A stretch of 64,000 bases of DNA from PALSA-660 sp963726435 (lineage in GTDB: Bacteria; Actinomycetota; Coriobacteriia; Anaerosomatales; PALSA-660). Below the pieces are notes generated by a model. It saw only the letters and a list, made by a program, of their open reading frames with translations, was not told the origin of the DNA and ran no database searches. Position 1 is the stretch's first letter, and the number at the start of each line of letters is the position of its first letter. Below are positions 55,522-63,957 of this stretch, piece by piece. The stretch is from the NCBI GenBank assembly GCA_963726435.1, contig CAVSCJ010000006.1, positions 248,001-312,000 on the forward strand, written 5' to 3'. The translations under genes were made by a program, and so were the position numbers.

Positions 55522-55830
55522 TTACGCCTCACCATCCTCGTGGACGAACGTGCCTCGAGTCTCGAGCTCACATTCGTATTCCGCCCTCAGGCGGCCGATA
55601 TCGTCCTCGTTCACGTGCGTCCGCAACGCGGACGAGATCTTGTGCTTGCGGATCGCAGTCTCGAAGCATTCGATAGATGTGTGGACGTAGGCCCCGCGCC
55701 CGTTGGCCTTGCCGGTCGGATCCACCTCGACCGCGCCGTCGGGCAGGCGGACGAAGCGTACGACCTCGCGCTTGTCCTGGCTCTTGCCGCAACCTATGCA
55801 GGTGCGGATGGCGGGCTTGCGGGGGCGCAT
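55522..55830 (-). CDS. rnpM: YlxR/RnpM family RNase P modulator
   Basis: A 102-residue protein of the DUF448/YlxR family. It has the cysteine motif RTCIGCGKSQDKREVVRFVR, the GRGAYVHTSIECFETAIRK block and an acidic tail. In Bacillus the protein binds RNase P RNA. It lies between nusA (2 bases upstream) and infB, the standard position. Confidence 0.92.
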   Translation of the reverse strand: MRPRKPAIRTCIGCGKSQDKREVVRFVRLPDGAVEVDPTGKANGRGAYVHTSIECFETAIRKHKISSALRTHVNEDDIGRLRAEYECELETRGTFVHEDGEA

Positions 55831-55832
55831 CT

Positions 55833-56975
55833 CTACTTCGCCGCCTCCTTGTCGTGCAGGGAGCAGAAGGTCGAACCGGGCTTGGACCTGTTGCGGCAGC
55901 GGATGCCGGTGGCAGAGAGGGCACAGCATCGCCCGTCGCCCTCGACGTGCTGGCCCTCGCCTTCGGCGGGCGTGACCGCGTCGCTGATGCCGGCCTGGAC
56001 GGCCTGCATCTGGCTCTTGATGTCGATCCTCCAACCGGTCAGTTTCGCCGCGAGGCGCGCGTTCTGGCCCTCTTTTCCTATCGCTAGCGACAGCTGGTCG
56101 TCGGGGACGATCACGGTCGCGGAGCGCTCCGGCTCGTGGATGAGCACCTTGGAGACCTTCGCGGGCGAGAGAGCGTTGGCGACGAACTGCGCCGCGTCGT
56201 CGCTCCATGGAACGACGTCGATGCGCTCGCCGCGCAGCTCGCCCACTACCATACGGACGCGGCTGCCCTTCGGCCCGACGCACGCGCCCACGGGGTCGAG
56301 TCCCGGCTCGCGGCTCGAGACCGCGATCTTGCTGCGCAGGCCGGGTTCACGCGCCACGCTCTTGATCTCCACGATCCCATCGTAGATCTCGGGGACCTCG
56401 AGTTCGAAGAGACGCTTCAGCAGGCCCGGATGGGTCCGCGACACGACGATGGAGGGCTCCTTGGTCGTCTTGCGGACCTCGGTGATGTAGGCCTTGATGC
56501 GCTGGTTGTGGTCGTAGCGTTCCGTGGCCGGCTGCTCGCTGGGCGGCAGGAGGGCCTCGACGCCCTCGCGCAGCTTGATCAGCGTGTAGCGCGCGTCCGA
56601 CTGCTGCACGGTGCCCGTGACGGCGTCGCCGACCCGGTCCTGGTACTCGTCGAAGATCTGCTCGCGCTCCGCGTCGCGGATCATGCCGACGATCACGCTC
56701 TTGGCGGCCTGCGCGGCAGTCCTCGAGACGTCCGGCGGCGTGACGTCGCGCTCCTCGAACACCGGCTCGTCCTCCGTCCCGCCTACGGGCACGAGTTCGT
56801 AGACGGTGATCCCGCCGGAGTCGCGGTCGAGAACGACCCGCGTGTCGTTGTCCAGGTCGAGGATCTTGCGGTACGTGGCGGCCAACGAGGACTCGAGCCT
56901 GTCCAGCATCGCGTACTCGTCGATGTTCTTCTCGCGCGCGAGCGCCTTGAGCGCTTCCATGAGCTCAGATGCCAT
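55833..56975 (-). CDS. nusA: Transcription termination/antitermination protein NusA with Cys-rich C-terminal tail
   Basis: The 380-residue protein has the RNA-polymerase-binding N-domain (1-125), S1 (GDAVTGTVQQSDARYTLIKL), KH1 (PEIYDGIVEIKSVAREPG, VGACVGPKGSRVRMVVGEL) and KH2 (SLAIGKEGQNARLAAKLTGW). After the KH domains comes an unusual tail with CCALSATGIRCRNRSKPG and STFCSLH, a Cys/His set that could bind zinc. ATG 56975 overlaps rimP by 11 bp and has GGAAGGG upstream. It is part of rimP-nusA-rnpM-infB. Confidence 0.95.
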   Translation of the reverse strand: MASELMEALKALAREKNIDEYAMLDRLESSLAATYRKILDLDNDTRVVLDRDSGGITVYELVPVGGTEDEPVFEERDVTPPDVSRTAAQAAKSVIVGMIRDAEREQIFDEYQDRVGDAVTGTVQQSDARYTLIKLREGVEALLPPSEQPATERYDHNQRIKAYITEVRKTTKEPSIVVSRTHPGLLKRLFELEVPEIYDGIVEIKSVAREPGLRSKIAVSSREPGLDPVGACVGPKGSRVRMVVGELRGERIDVVPWSDDAAQFVANALSPAKVSKVLIHEPERSATVIVPDDQLSLAIGKEGQNARLAAKLTGWRIDIKSQMQAVQAGISDAVTPAEGEGQHVEGDGRCCALSATGIRCRNRSKPGSTFCSLHDKEAAK

Positions 56976-57459
56976 CGTCGGCCGTCCCTTCCTTGCTGAA
57001 GTCGATCCGGACGTGAAGTCGCGCCTTCTTGACGTCGGCGTGCGGCAGCCGGACGGTCTCTTCGCCAGTGCCGAGAACGATCTCGTCGCCCTCGACCGCG
57101 CGTATGTCTCCCGTGAAGTGCTTGCGTCCGTCGATCTCCCTCGAGGTCGTGATCTTGACCTCCGAGCCCACGAAGCGCGCGAAGTCGGCGAGCTTGACGA
57201 GCGGCCTCTCGATCCCCGGTGAGGAGACCTCGAGCATATAGCCGCCCGCGTACTCCGGAAGCGGATCGAGCACCTTCTTGATCCACTTGTTCGCCTCTGC
57301 GATGCGCTCGATCGTGATGCCGCCCTGGTGGTCAAGGAAGACCCTCACGACCTGGTTGTTGCGCGCGCCGGCCGTCTCGACCAGCACGAGCTCGAACCCG
57401 TGAGCCGTCGCGGCCGCGTCGAGGAGGCCCTGGATCAGGCGCGGTGTGCTATCGGCCAT
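56965..57459 (-). CDS. rimP: Ribosome maturation factor RimP
   Basis: A 164-residue protein. Motifs are HGFELVLVETAGARNNQVVRVF, ITIERIAEANKWIKKVLD and YMLEVSSPGIERPLVK, followed by the SH3-like C-domain FVGSEVKITTSREIDGR. It heads the nusA operon. ATG 57459 has GGGAGGAGG upstream. Its leader holds a terminator-like hairpin. Confidence 0.94.
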   Translation of the reverse strand: MADSTPRLIQGLLDAAATAHGFELVLVETAGARNNQVVRVFLDHQGGITIERIAEANKWIKKVLDPLPEYAGGYMLEVSSPGIERPLVKLADFARFVGSEVKITTSREIDGRKHFTGDIRAVEGDEIVLGTGEETVRLPHADVKKARLHVRIDFSKEGTADDGI

Positions 57460-57476
57460 CAGGTGCCTCCTCCCAC

Positions 57477-57506
57477 AACAAAAGAAGCGGGGGTCAGCCC
57501 ACTTCT
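57477..57506 (-). promoter_or_regulatory. Terminator-like attenuator in the rimP-nusA leader
   Basis: On the minus strand AGAAG-T-GGG (57506-57498) pairs with CCC-G-CTTCT (57491-57483) and is followed at once by UUUUGUU (57483-57477). This is an intrinsic terminator signature about 20 bases before rimP and inside the leader, where it would make expression depend on read-through. NusA itself enhances such terminators, so autogenous control is plausible. Confidence 0.65.
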
Positions 57507-57537
57507 CGCACGGCGATCAGTTTCCTTGCGAGTGCAG

Positions 57538-57543
57538 ATTCTA
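57538..57543 (-). promoter_or_regulatory. Extended -10 (TGTGCTAGAAT) of the rimP-nusA operon
   Basis: TAGAAT on the minus strand, preceded by TGTGC, lies about 80 bases before the rimP start and about 32 bases before the leader hairpin. The -35 is weak (TTCCTT at about 18 bases). Confidence 0.5.
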
Positions 57544-57627
57544 GCACAGGGCATCGGGAGGAAGGAAGTGCGGCGGGCTCCAAGGACTCCCTCTGCGCGC
57601 CGGGCGTATCGCTCAGAGAAGGCGGTA

Positions 57628-59385
57628 CTAAGAGACACTCGTTCCGGGGTGATCCGTCTTGGGCCCGAGGGCGGCCTTTGCGGACGCCAGGGCGGAGGCG
57701 ACGTAGGCCACCACCTCCCCTACCTGGACGTTCTCGCGCTGCCCGCTGGCGCGGTCCTTGACCTCGACCACGCCCTCCGCGAGTCCGCGCTTGCCGACGA
57801 TCACCTGGAAGGGCCAGCCGATGAGGTCGGCGTCGTTGAATTTCACGCCCGCGCGCTCGTCACGGTCGTCGATCACCACCTCGACCCCCGCTTCGGCCAG
57901 CTCGGCCCAGATGCGCTCCGCCGCCTCGAAGACCTCGCCCTCGACCATCAGCGGAAGCACGGCGACTTCGAGCGGCGCGACCGTCACGGGCCATGCGACC
58001 CCGCTGTCGTCGAAGCTCTGCTCGATGACGGCCGCCAGCGACCGCGACACGCCGACCCCGTAACAGCCCATGAGGAAGGGCCGCTCCACCCCGTCCTCGT
58101 CGGCGTATGTGGCTCCCATGCTCTCCGAGTAGCGGGTCCCGAGCTGGAACACTTGGCTGACCTCGATGCCGCGCGCGCCCTTGAGCACTCCGCCGCACAC
58201 CGGGCAGCCGTCGCCCGGCTGCGCTCCCACGAGGTCGACCCATCGGGCGGCTTCGAAGTCGCGCCCCGGCATCGCGTCCACCACGTGGTAGTCGTTCTCG
58301 TTCGCGCCCACGCCCCACGCGACCTCCGACTCCAGTGAGCGGTCGGCTATCACCACGGTGCCCTTGGGCGGGTCGATCGGCCCGAGCGAGCCCTTCGGGA
58401 TCTTCAACGATGCGAAGTCGGCCTCCTCGAGAAGCACCACCCCAGGCGCCGCCCAGCCGGCCTTGACGGGGTTGAGCTCGCGATCGCCCGGCACGCAGAA
58501 GTAGACGATCGTGCCGTCCGGGAGCTTGCCGGCCATGGTCTTGACGGTGTCGTGCTCCGGAATGCCCAGGAACCCGGCCAGCTCCGCGATCGTCCGGATG
58601 TCGGGCGTGTGCACCTTGCGGGCAGGACGCGGTTGGGTCGTGGCGGGATGGCGCGGCACCACCGTCGAGGCGGCGTCGACGTTGGCCGCATAGCCGCAGT
58701 CGCAGTAGACCAGCGCCGCCTCGCCGGACTCGGCGAGCGCCATGTACTCGATGGTGACCTTGCCGCCGATCTGGCCGGATTCCGCCTCGACTGGGCGGAA
58801 GTCGAGCCCGAGACGCTCGCAGATGCGAGCATATGCGCGGCTCATCGCGTCGTAGTGCTCCTGCAGCGACTCCTGCGTCGCGTGGAACGAGTAGGCGTCC
58901 TTCATGATGAACTCGCGGCCGCGGAGCAGGCCGAAGCGCGGCCTCACCTCGTCGCGGAACTTGACCTGGATCTGGTAGACGGACAGCGGCAGCTCCCTGT
59001 ATGAGCGCACCTCGTTGCGCACGATCGAGGTCACCAGCTCCTCGTGCGTGGGGCCCAGGCAGAAGTCGCGTCCGTGCCGGTCCTTGAAGCGCATCAGTTC
59101 GGGCCCGTAGAGCTCCCACCGGCCCGACTCCTCCCACAGCTCGGATGGCTGCATCGCGGGCATGAGCAGCTCCTGCGAGCCGATGGCGTCCATCTCCTCG
59201 CGGACGATCTGCTCGATCTTGTGCAGGCTGCGCCAGCCGAGCGGCAGGTAGCTGTATATGCCCGCGGCCGCCTTCCGGATCATGCCCGCGCGCAGCAGGA
59301 TGCGGTGCGACGGAAGCTCCGCCTCGACGGGGACCTCCTTCAGCGTCGGGGCGTAGAGCGAGCTCATGCGGAGCGCGACGGGCAT
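57628..59385 (-). CDS. proS: Prolyl-tRNA synthetase, bacterial type with editing domain
   Basis: The 585-residue class II synthetase has motif 1-type LPLGWRSLHKIEQIVREEMD, motif 2 FRDEVRPRFGLLRGREFIMKD (seen in part), and the INS editing insertion from about 225 to 410 (HTPDIRTIAELAGFLGIPEH, VVIADRSLE). Motif 3 is MGCYGVGVSRSLAAVIEQ, then the anticodon domain. ATG 59385 with AGAGG upstream is preferred; ATG 59367 is the other option. No T-box leader was seen. Confidence 0.95.
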   Translation of the reverse strand: MPVALRMSSLYAPTLKEVPVEAELPSHRILLRAGMIRKAAAGIYSYLPLGWRSLHKIEQIVREEMDAIGSQELLMPAMQPSELWEESGRWELYGPELMRFKDRHGRDFCLGPTHEELVTSIVRNEVRSYRELPLSVYQIQVKFRDEVRPRFGLLRGREFIMKDAYSFHATQESLQEHYDAMSRAYARICERLGLDFRPVEAESGQIGGKVTIEYMALAESGEAALVYCDCGYAANVDAASTVVPRHPATTQPRPARKVHTPDIRTIAELAGFLGIPEHDTVKTMAGKLPDGTIVYFCVPGDRELNPVKAGWAAPGVVLLEEADFASLKIPKGSLGPIDPPKGTVVIADRSLESEVAWGVGANENDYHVVDAMPGRDFEAARWVDLVGAQPGDGCPVCGGVLKGARGIEVSQVFQLGTRYSESMGATYADEDGVERPFLMGCYGVGVSRSLAAVIEQSFDDSGVAWPVTVAPLEVAVLPLMVEGEVFEAAERIWAELAEAGVEVVIDDRDERAGVKFNDADLIGWPFQVIVGKRGLAEGVVEVKDRASGQRENVQVGEVVAYVASALASAKAALGPKTDHPGTSVS

Positions 59386-59500
59386 CGGGGCTACCTCTTC
59401 CGTGATGCGGGAAGATCGTCTGCGTCCTACAGGATAGCTGACGGCGCGCGTGCGCGGACCCGTCGCCGGGCTCTGATCGCGCGGCGTGGCGGTGCTCGCC

Positions 59501-60838
59501 CTATCGGCGGACGGTGGCATCCCGACTTGCGGTGGGCGCGACGCCCAGCTCCTCGGGGGCGTGCATGCGCAGCATTCGGGCGTCGACGTCCGCGGCTATG
59601 TCCTGCCTCGTCATCCTCGAGACGATCGAGGTCACAGCGAACGCCAGCGGCACCGTCAGCAGGGCGGGCTGGTGCGCGAGGGCGGAGGCGAACTCGGGAG
59701 GCGCCGGCAGGGTGCCAGCAGCCACCAGCGTCGAGTAGAGTGCCGCCGCGGCGGTCGAGCCGACTGCACTCGACACGCCCGCTACGACGCCCGTCGCGGT
59801 GAGCCCGCGGTACCACGATCCGAGGACCATCACGGGAAAGAGCGTGGCGGCCGCCAATGAGAAGGCCCAGCCGAGCAGCGGCGTGAGGTCGACCCGATCC
59901 GCGAGCAACACGGCCGCGGTCATCGCCATGGCGGCGCTGGCGGCGGCGGCGCGCGCGCGCCCGAGCCGGCGCCCGCGAACGCGTGCGGGCGGCATCGCGA
60001 AGGCGATGGCCGCGAACGAGGCGGCCAGGCTCCCGGCGAGCGCTCCGAGGACCAGCAGGAGGACAGCGGGCCCCATGGAGGCGAGGACTGCAGGTTGCGC
60101 GGCGACTACCGCCCCACCCGCCAGGACGACGGCCGTGAGCGCTGCCGATCGCAGGGCGATGGCTCGCGCCTCACGTCCTCCCGCGCTGGCAGCGGTGAGG
60201 CCCAGGACCTGGGGAAGGGCGGCTGTCCCGCAGGCGAGAGCCAGGAACAGTGACGCGGCCCCGGCGTGTCCTGCCGCGGAGATACGCGGGGCGCCGGCTG
60301 CCAAGGCGGACCCCGCCGACGACAGACTGGCTTCCGGACCGGCGAGTCCTGCCGCAGCGGCGATGGCCACGCCGCCGGCGAGTGCCAGAGCCCGCAGGAG
60401 CAGCGCCGCCGCCTGTGCGACGATGCCTGTCTTCGCGCCGGTCAGCGCCAGCACCAGAGCCAGGGCCACCCCGGTCACCAGTACTCCGGCAGCGTGCGGC
60501 ATGCCGGTGATCCGAGCCAGCAGCGAGCCCGAGACCTGCAGGAGCGGAAGGGCCAGGAGAACGCTCACGGCGATCGCGGCGAAGCCCACGGCGTAGCGTG
60601 CCCCGTTGCTGTCGAGACGGGAGAATGCGAAGTCCGGGACCGTCCTGGCGCCGGACCGCTGGACGGGCGCGGCCAGCATCATGAGAAGCAGCAGGAGGCC
60701 GGTCACAGGCCCGGCGACGTAGGGGATCAGGCCGGTCCCGGCTGGTGCGCCCGCTCCCGGGATCGCTAGGATCACGGTCGCCGGAACGAGCGCTCCCGCG
60801 ATAGCGGCTGCCGCGCGCCAGGTCCAGCCGCGGTTCAC
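59501..60838 (-). CDS. Sodium:solute symporter, acetate permease (ActP)-like
   Basis: A 445-residue, very Ala/Leu-rich membrane protein with about 11-12 helices. Recognisable SSS features are ARTVPDFAFSRLDSNGARYAVG near the start, LALACGTAALPQVLGLTAAS in the middle and the C-terminal RMLRMHAPEELGV, typical of the cation-acetate symporter subgroup. GTG 60838 lies 3 bases after the small gene upstream, which encodes the usual DUF485/DUF4212-type partner. Monocarboxylate uptake is probable, the exact substrate unknown. Confidence 0.75.
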   Translation of the reverse strand: MNRGWTWRAAAAIAGALVPATVILAIPGAGAPAGTGLIPYVAGPVTGLLLLLMMLAAPVQRSGARTVPDFAFSRLDSNGARYAVGFAAIAVSVLLALPLLQVSGSLLARITGMPHAAGVLVTGVALALVLALTGAKTGIVAQAAALLLRALALAGGVAIAAAAGLAGPEASLSSAGSALAAGAPRISAAGHAGAASLFLALACGTAALPQVLGLTAASAGGREARAIALRSAALTAVVLAGGAVVAAQPAVLASMGPAVLLLVLGALAGSLAASFAAIAFAMPPARVRGRRLGRARAAAASAAMAMTAAVLLADRVDLTPLLGWAFSLAAATLFPVMVLGSWYRGLTATGVVAGVSSAVGSTAAAALYSTLVAAGTLPAPPEFASALAHQPALLTVPLAFAVTSIVSRMTRQDIAADVDARMLRMHAPEELGVAPTASRDATVRR

Positions 60839-60841
60839 GGT

Positions 60842-61165
60842 TCAGTCCCCGCGCAGAGTGTCGTCCAGCACGCGGGCCGTCACGCTCGGCGGCAGGGTGC
60901 TGACGTCGACGAGGCCGAGAATCTCGTCCTCGATGTCGCCAGCACGGCGAGCGTACCAAGCACCCAGGAGGACCGGCACGGTCACCGCCGCGGTGATGGT
61001 AGTCCACCACGACGCTGACGCCGGGTGGAGGCCGGTCGTGTCGCGGAAGACGAAGAGCGCGGCGGCCCCGAAGAGGGCTGTGCCGAAGATGCCGGAGAGG
61101 AGCAACTGGCGCCGCACGAGAGCACGCAGGAAGTCCGCACTGTGGAGTCCGAGCTTCGTGCCCAT
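60842..61165 (-). CDS. Small membrane partner of the sodium:solute symporter
   Basis: A 107-residue protein with two hydrophobic segments (LLLSGIFGTALFGAAALFVF and TTITAAVTVPVLLGAWYAR) and a charged C-terminus (DIEDEILGLVD..ARVLDDTLRGD). Its size and position directly before an SSS transporter match DUF485/DUF4212-like accessory subunits, although the similarity is weak by eye. ATG 61165 has AAGGGATG 8 bases upstream. It follows the MFS gene after a hairpin. Confidence 0.7.
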   Translation of the reverse strand: MGTKLGLHSADFLRALVRRQLLLSGIFGTALFGAAALFVFRDTTGLHPASASWWTTITAAVTVPVLLGAWYARRAGDIEDEILGLVDVSTLPPSVTARVLDDTLRGD

Positions 61166-61190
61166 GCCGGCACATCCCTTCCTTGACGCA

Positions 61191-61232
61191 AGCGGCCCCG
61201 CGCTCCCCACGGGTGGAGGGCGCGGGGCCGCT
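61191..61232 (-). terminator. GC-rich hairpin downstream of the MFS gene
   Basis: AGCGGCCCCGCGC (61191-61203) and its exact complement (61220-61232) give a 13-bp stem, extended by TCC/GGA in the loop. It lies 13 bases past the MFS stop and 26 bases before the next start. No U-tract follows, so it may be a partial terminator or a 3'-end stabiliser. Confidence 0.65.
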
Positions 61233-61244
61233 GGGGTCTGTCCC

Positions 61245-62718
61245 CTACGACGCCTCGGCGACAGCCGGGGCCTTGGGGGCCTTGATGAGCGCCGCCAGCA
61301 CGGTCGCAACGACGAGCAGCGCCGCGGCGACCCAGAAGGCGACAGTGAAGCTGCCGAAGACGTCCTTGGCGAACCCGGAGCCTATGGAGCCCAGGACCCC
61401 GCCGGCGCCCCACGCTGTGAACACGAGGCCGTAGTTGACGCCACCGTGCTTCGTCCCGAAGAAGTCGTAGGTCATCGACGGGAACAGAGTCAGGTTGGCG
61501 CCGTACATCGCGCCGATGAGCGCGGCCACGATCAGCAGAACGGTGAAGTCCTGCACTACGCCGAAGCCGAGCAGCGCGAGCAGCACCGCCTGGGACACGA
61601 ACACTCCCATCATGGCCTTGGTCCGGCCGATGCGGTCGGAGATGATGCCCGTGATCGGGCGCCCCGCGCCGTTGCCGATCGCCAAGCGCCATGACGAACG
61701 TGAACGTCGCGCCGGCGTTCGCGACCCACGCCAGGCCGCCACCCTTGAAGCCGTTGGTGATGGTCGTGAGCTGGTCGACCACCGACGGTATCCCTTGAGC
61801 GTACTTGGCCATGATGCCGACCACCATCAGGCCCGCGCCAGCCGCGACCGCGTACATCGCCCACATGAGCCAGAACTGCGGAGTGCGGACCATCTCCTGC
61901 CACGTGTACTCGCGATGAGCCGCCTTTGGAGACGACTTGGTCGCCACGCGTGTGTCCGCGACCGGCACGTATCCAGCGGGCGGGTTGTTCAGGAACTGCG
62001 CGAACGCGAGGATCGCGATGAAGAAGCCGATCCCCAGATAGAGGAAGGTGTTGTTGACTCCGGCCGTAGCCAGAAGGTTGCCGGTGAGAGGGGCGGTATA
62101 GACCGACGCGAGCCCGAAGCCCGCGACGACGGTCCCGGAGATGAGCCCCTTCTTCGTGGGAGCGAACCACTTGCACGCCGCAGGAGTCGCGGCCGCGTAG
62201 GCGAAACCGATTCCCGCCCCGGTCAGGACGCCGAAGCCGATCGCCAGCCACGGGAGCGCAGCGCCGACGCCGGGCAACAGGGTGGCCTTCGCAGCTGCGA
62301 ACGCGGCGGACTGTGTGACGTCGAAGCTGGCCTTGACGGCGGGGTCGGTGAGCGCCTTCGTCGCGATCGGACTCAGAGCGGCGAAGACCTTGGATGCAGC
62401 CTCGTCGGCCTTCGGGGCGAAGCTGGAGATGACCATGCCCGCGCCAACGAGCACGCCACCGATGGAGGCGGCGATCCTGGGCCCGATGCGGTCCTGCAGG
62501 CGCCCCGCGAACACCATGGTGAGCCCGAACATCCCGAGCGCGATGGCGTACGGGGTCAGCGCCTCAGCCGCCGTCCACGCCAGCTTGCCCGTGAGCGCGC
62601 TGGTGAACATGCTCCATGTGTACAGAACGCCGAGACACAGGTTGATGCCCACACCTGCGAGCACGACGATCTTGCCCATGGAACCCGGTACCTTTGCCTC
62701 CGCCACCTCGTCCACCAC
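61245..62718 (-). CDS. OFA-family (oxalate/formate antiporter-like) MFS transporter, one frameshift
   Basis: A 12-helix major facilitator. The N-terminal half shows OFA traits: GVGINLCLGVLYTWSMFTSAL, FAGRLQDRIGPRIAAS and GFGVLTGAGIGFAYAAATPA. Near 61683 one extra base shifts the frame after FVMAL; the other frame continues AIGNGAGRPITGIISDRIGR, FPSMTYDFFGTKHGGVNYGL and ends with a charged tail at 61245. The restored length of about 490 residues is normal for the family, with a long insertion between helices 3 and 4. It is probably a monocarboxylate transporter; the adjacent acetate-type symporter fits organic-acid exchange. Confidence 0.83.
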
Positions 62719-62765
62719 CTCTCGTCGACGTGCGATCCGGGCGTCCGCAGATATCTCCCGGTACG

Positions 62766-62794
62766 TGACTAGATTCTGTCCCGGTGTGCGTCAA
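62766..62794 (-). promoter_or_regulatory. Candidate promoter of the MFS gene (TTGACG - 17 - TAGTCA)
   Basis: On the minus strand TTGACG (62794-62789) and TAGTCA (62771-62766) are separated by 17 bases, about 50 bases before the MFS start. The -10 is a weak match. It lies in the 174-base gap after ispG. Confidence 0.35.
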
Positions 62795-62892
62795 AGCCCT
62801 ACGCGGCACTCGCGTGTGGCGGCAGCGAGAAGGTGAACGGCATCATGGCAGCGGTGAACGGCGCGCGAGTACGGGCGCGCGCGGCGCGGGCG

Positions 62893-63957
62893 TTACGCGC
62901 GCGACTCGAGGTTCGCGATCTCCTCGAAGAGCGAATCGATGATGGCGGCTTCCGGGACCTTCCGCACCGGCTCGCCCTTGGCGAAGATCAGACCCACGCC
63001 CTTGCCGCAGGCCACCCCGATGTCGGCGTCCCGGCTCTCCCCAGGCCCGTTGACGACGCATCCCATCACGGCGACCTTGATCGGAGTGCGGATCGCCGCC
63101 AGCCGCCTCGAGACCTCTTCCGCGATCGGGATCAGGTCGACCTCGCAACGGCCGCACGTCGGGCAGCTCACGAGCTCGGGCCGGATCCGCCGGATGTCGA
63201 GGGACGCCAGGATGTCCCACGCCACGCGGATCTCCTCGACCGGATCCGCCGTGAGAGAGACGCGCATCGTGTCGCCGATGCCTTCGGCGAGAAGGATCCC
63301 GCACCCTACGGCGGACTTCACGGCGCCCGAGAGCAGCGTGCCCGCTTCGGTGACTCCCAGGTGGAGCGGGTATGGGAGGAGACCTGAGAGCTTGCGGTAG
63401 GCGTCGACCGTGGCTGTCACCGAGCTCGCCTTCGCCGAGACGACGATATCGGTGAATCCCCTCGATTCGGCATGCTCGCAGAAGGCTACAGCGCTGCCCA
63501 CCAACTTGTCGGCGAGCTCCCAGTCGCGTTCTTCGAACGCGGCGGCGAGCGAACCGGCGTTGACTCCGATGCGGACGGGGATCCCCGCCTCGCCCGCGGC
63601 CTCGAGCACGGCGTCGACCCGGTCCAGCGATCCGATGTTGCCGGGGTTGATGCGCAGCTTGGCCGCGCCCCGCGCGACCGCCTCGATCGCGAGACGGTGG
63701 TCGAAGTGGATGTCGGCGACGACTGGCAGGCTCGATCCGGCGCAGATCGCTTCGAACCCCTCGAGGGCGTCAGCGCGCGGGATGGCAACGCGTACGATCT
63801 CGCATCCCGTCTCGGCCAGGCGGCCGATCTGCGCCAGGGTCGCAGCGGCGTCGCGGGTGTCGGTGTTCGTCATCGACTGGACAGCCACCGGGGCTCCGCC
63901 CCCGACGGGAACGCAGCCGACCATCACGGGACGCGTCTCGCGGCGGAGCGGGGGCAA
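62893..63957 (-). CDS. ispG: 4-hydroxy-3-methylbut-2-en-1-yl diphosphate synthase (MEP pathway)
   Basis: Iron-sulfur enzyme converting methylerythritol cyclodiphosphate to HMBPP. The 354-residue protein has RRETRPVMVGCVPVGGGAPV, VQSMTNTDTRD, the TIM-barrel block LRINPGNIGS, and the C-terminal cluster ligands in ELVSCPTCGRCEVDL and VMGCVVNGPGESRDAD. A TTG at 63957 is the only candidate start in the window and has no good ribosome site. The frame stays open to base 64000, so the gene may begin beyond the right edge. Confidence 0.94.
   Translation of the reverse strand: MPPLRRETRPVMVGCVPVGGGAPVAVQSMTNTDTRDAAATLAQIGRLAETGCEIVRVAIPRADALEGFEAICAGSSLPVVADIHFDHRLAIEAVARGAAKLRINPGNIGSLDRVDAVLEAAGEAGIPVRIGVNAGSLAAAFEERDWELADKLVGSAVAFCEHAESRGFTDIVVSAKASSVTATVDAYRKLSGLLPYPLHLGVTEAGTLLSGAVKSAVGCGILLAEGIGDTMRVSLTADPVEEIRVAWDILASLDIRRIRPELVSCPTCGRCEVDLIPIAEEVSRRLAAIRTPIKVAVMGCVVNGPGESRDADIGVACGKGVGLIFAKGEPVRKVPEAAIIDSLFEEIANLESRA

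Noticed and set aside
59386..59500. T-box leader before proS
   Set aside because: The gap is about 115 bases, shorter than a T-box, with no T-box sequence or terminator.
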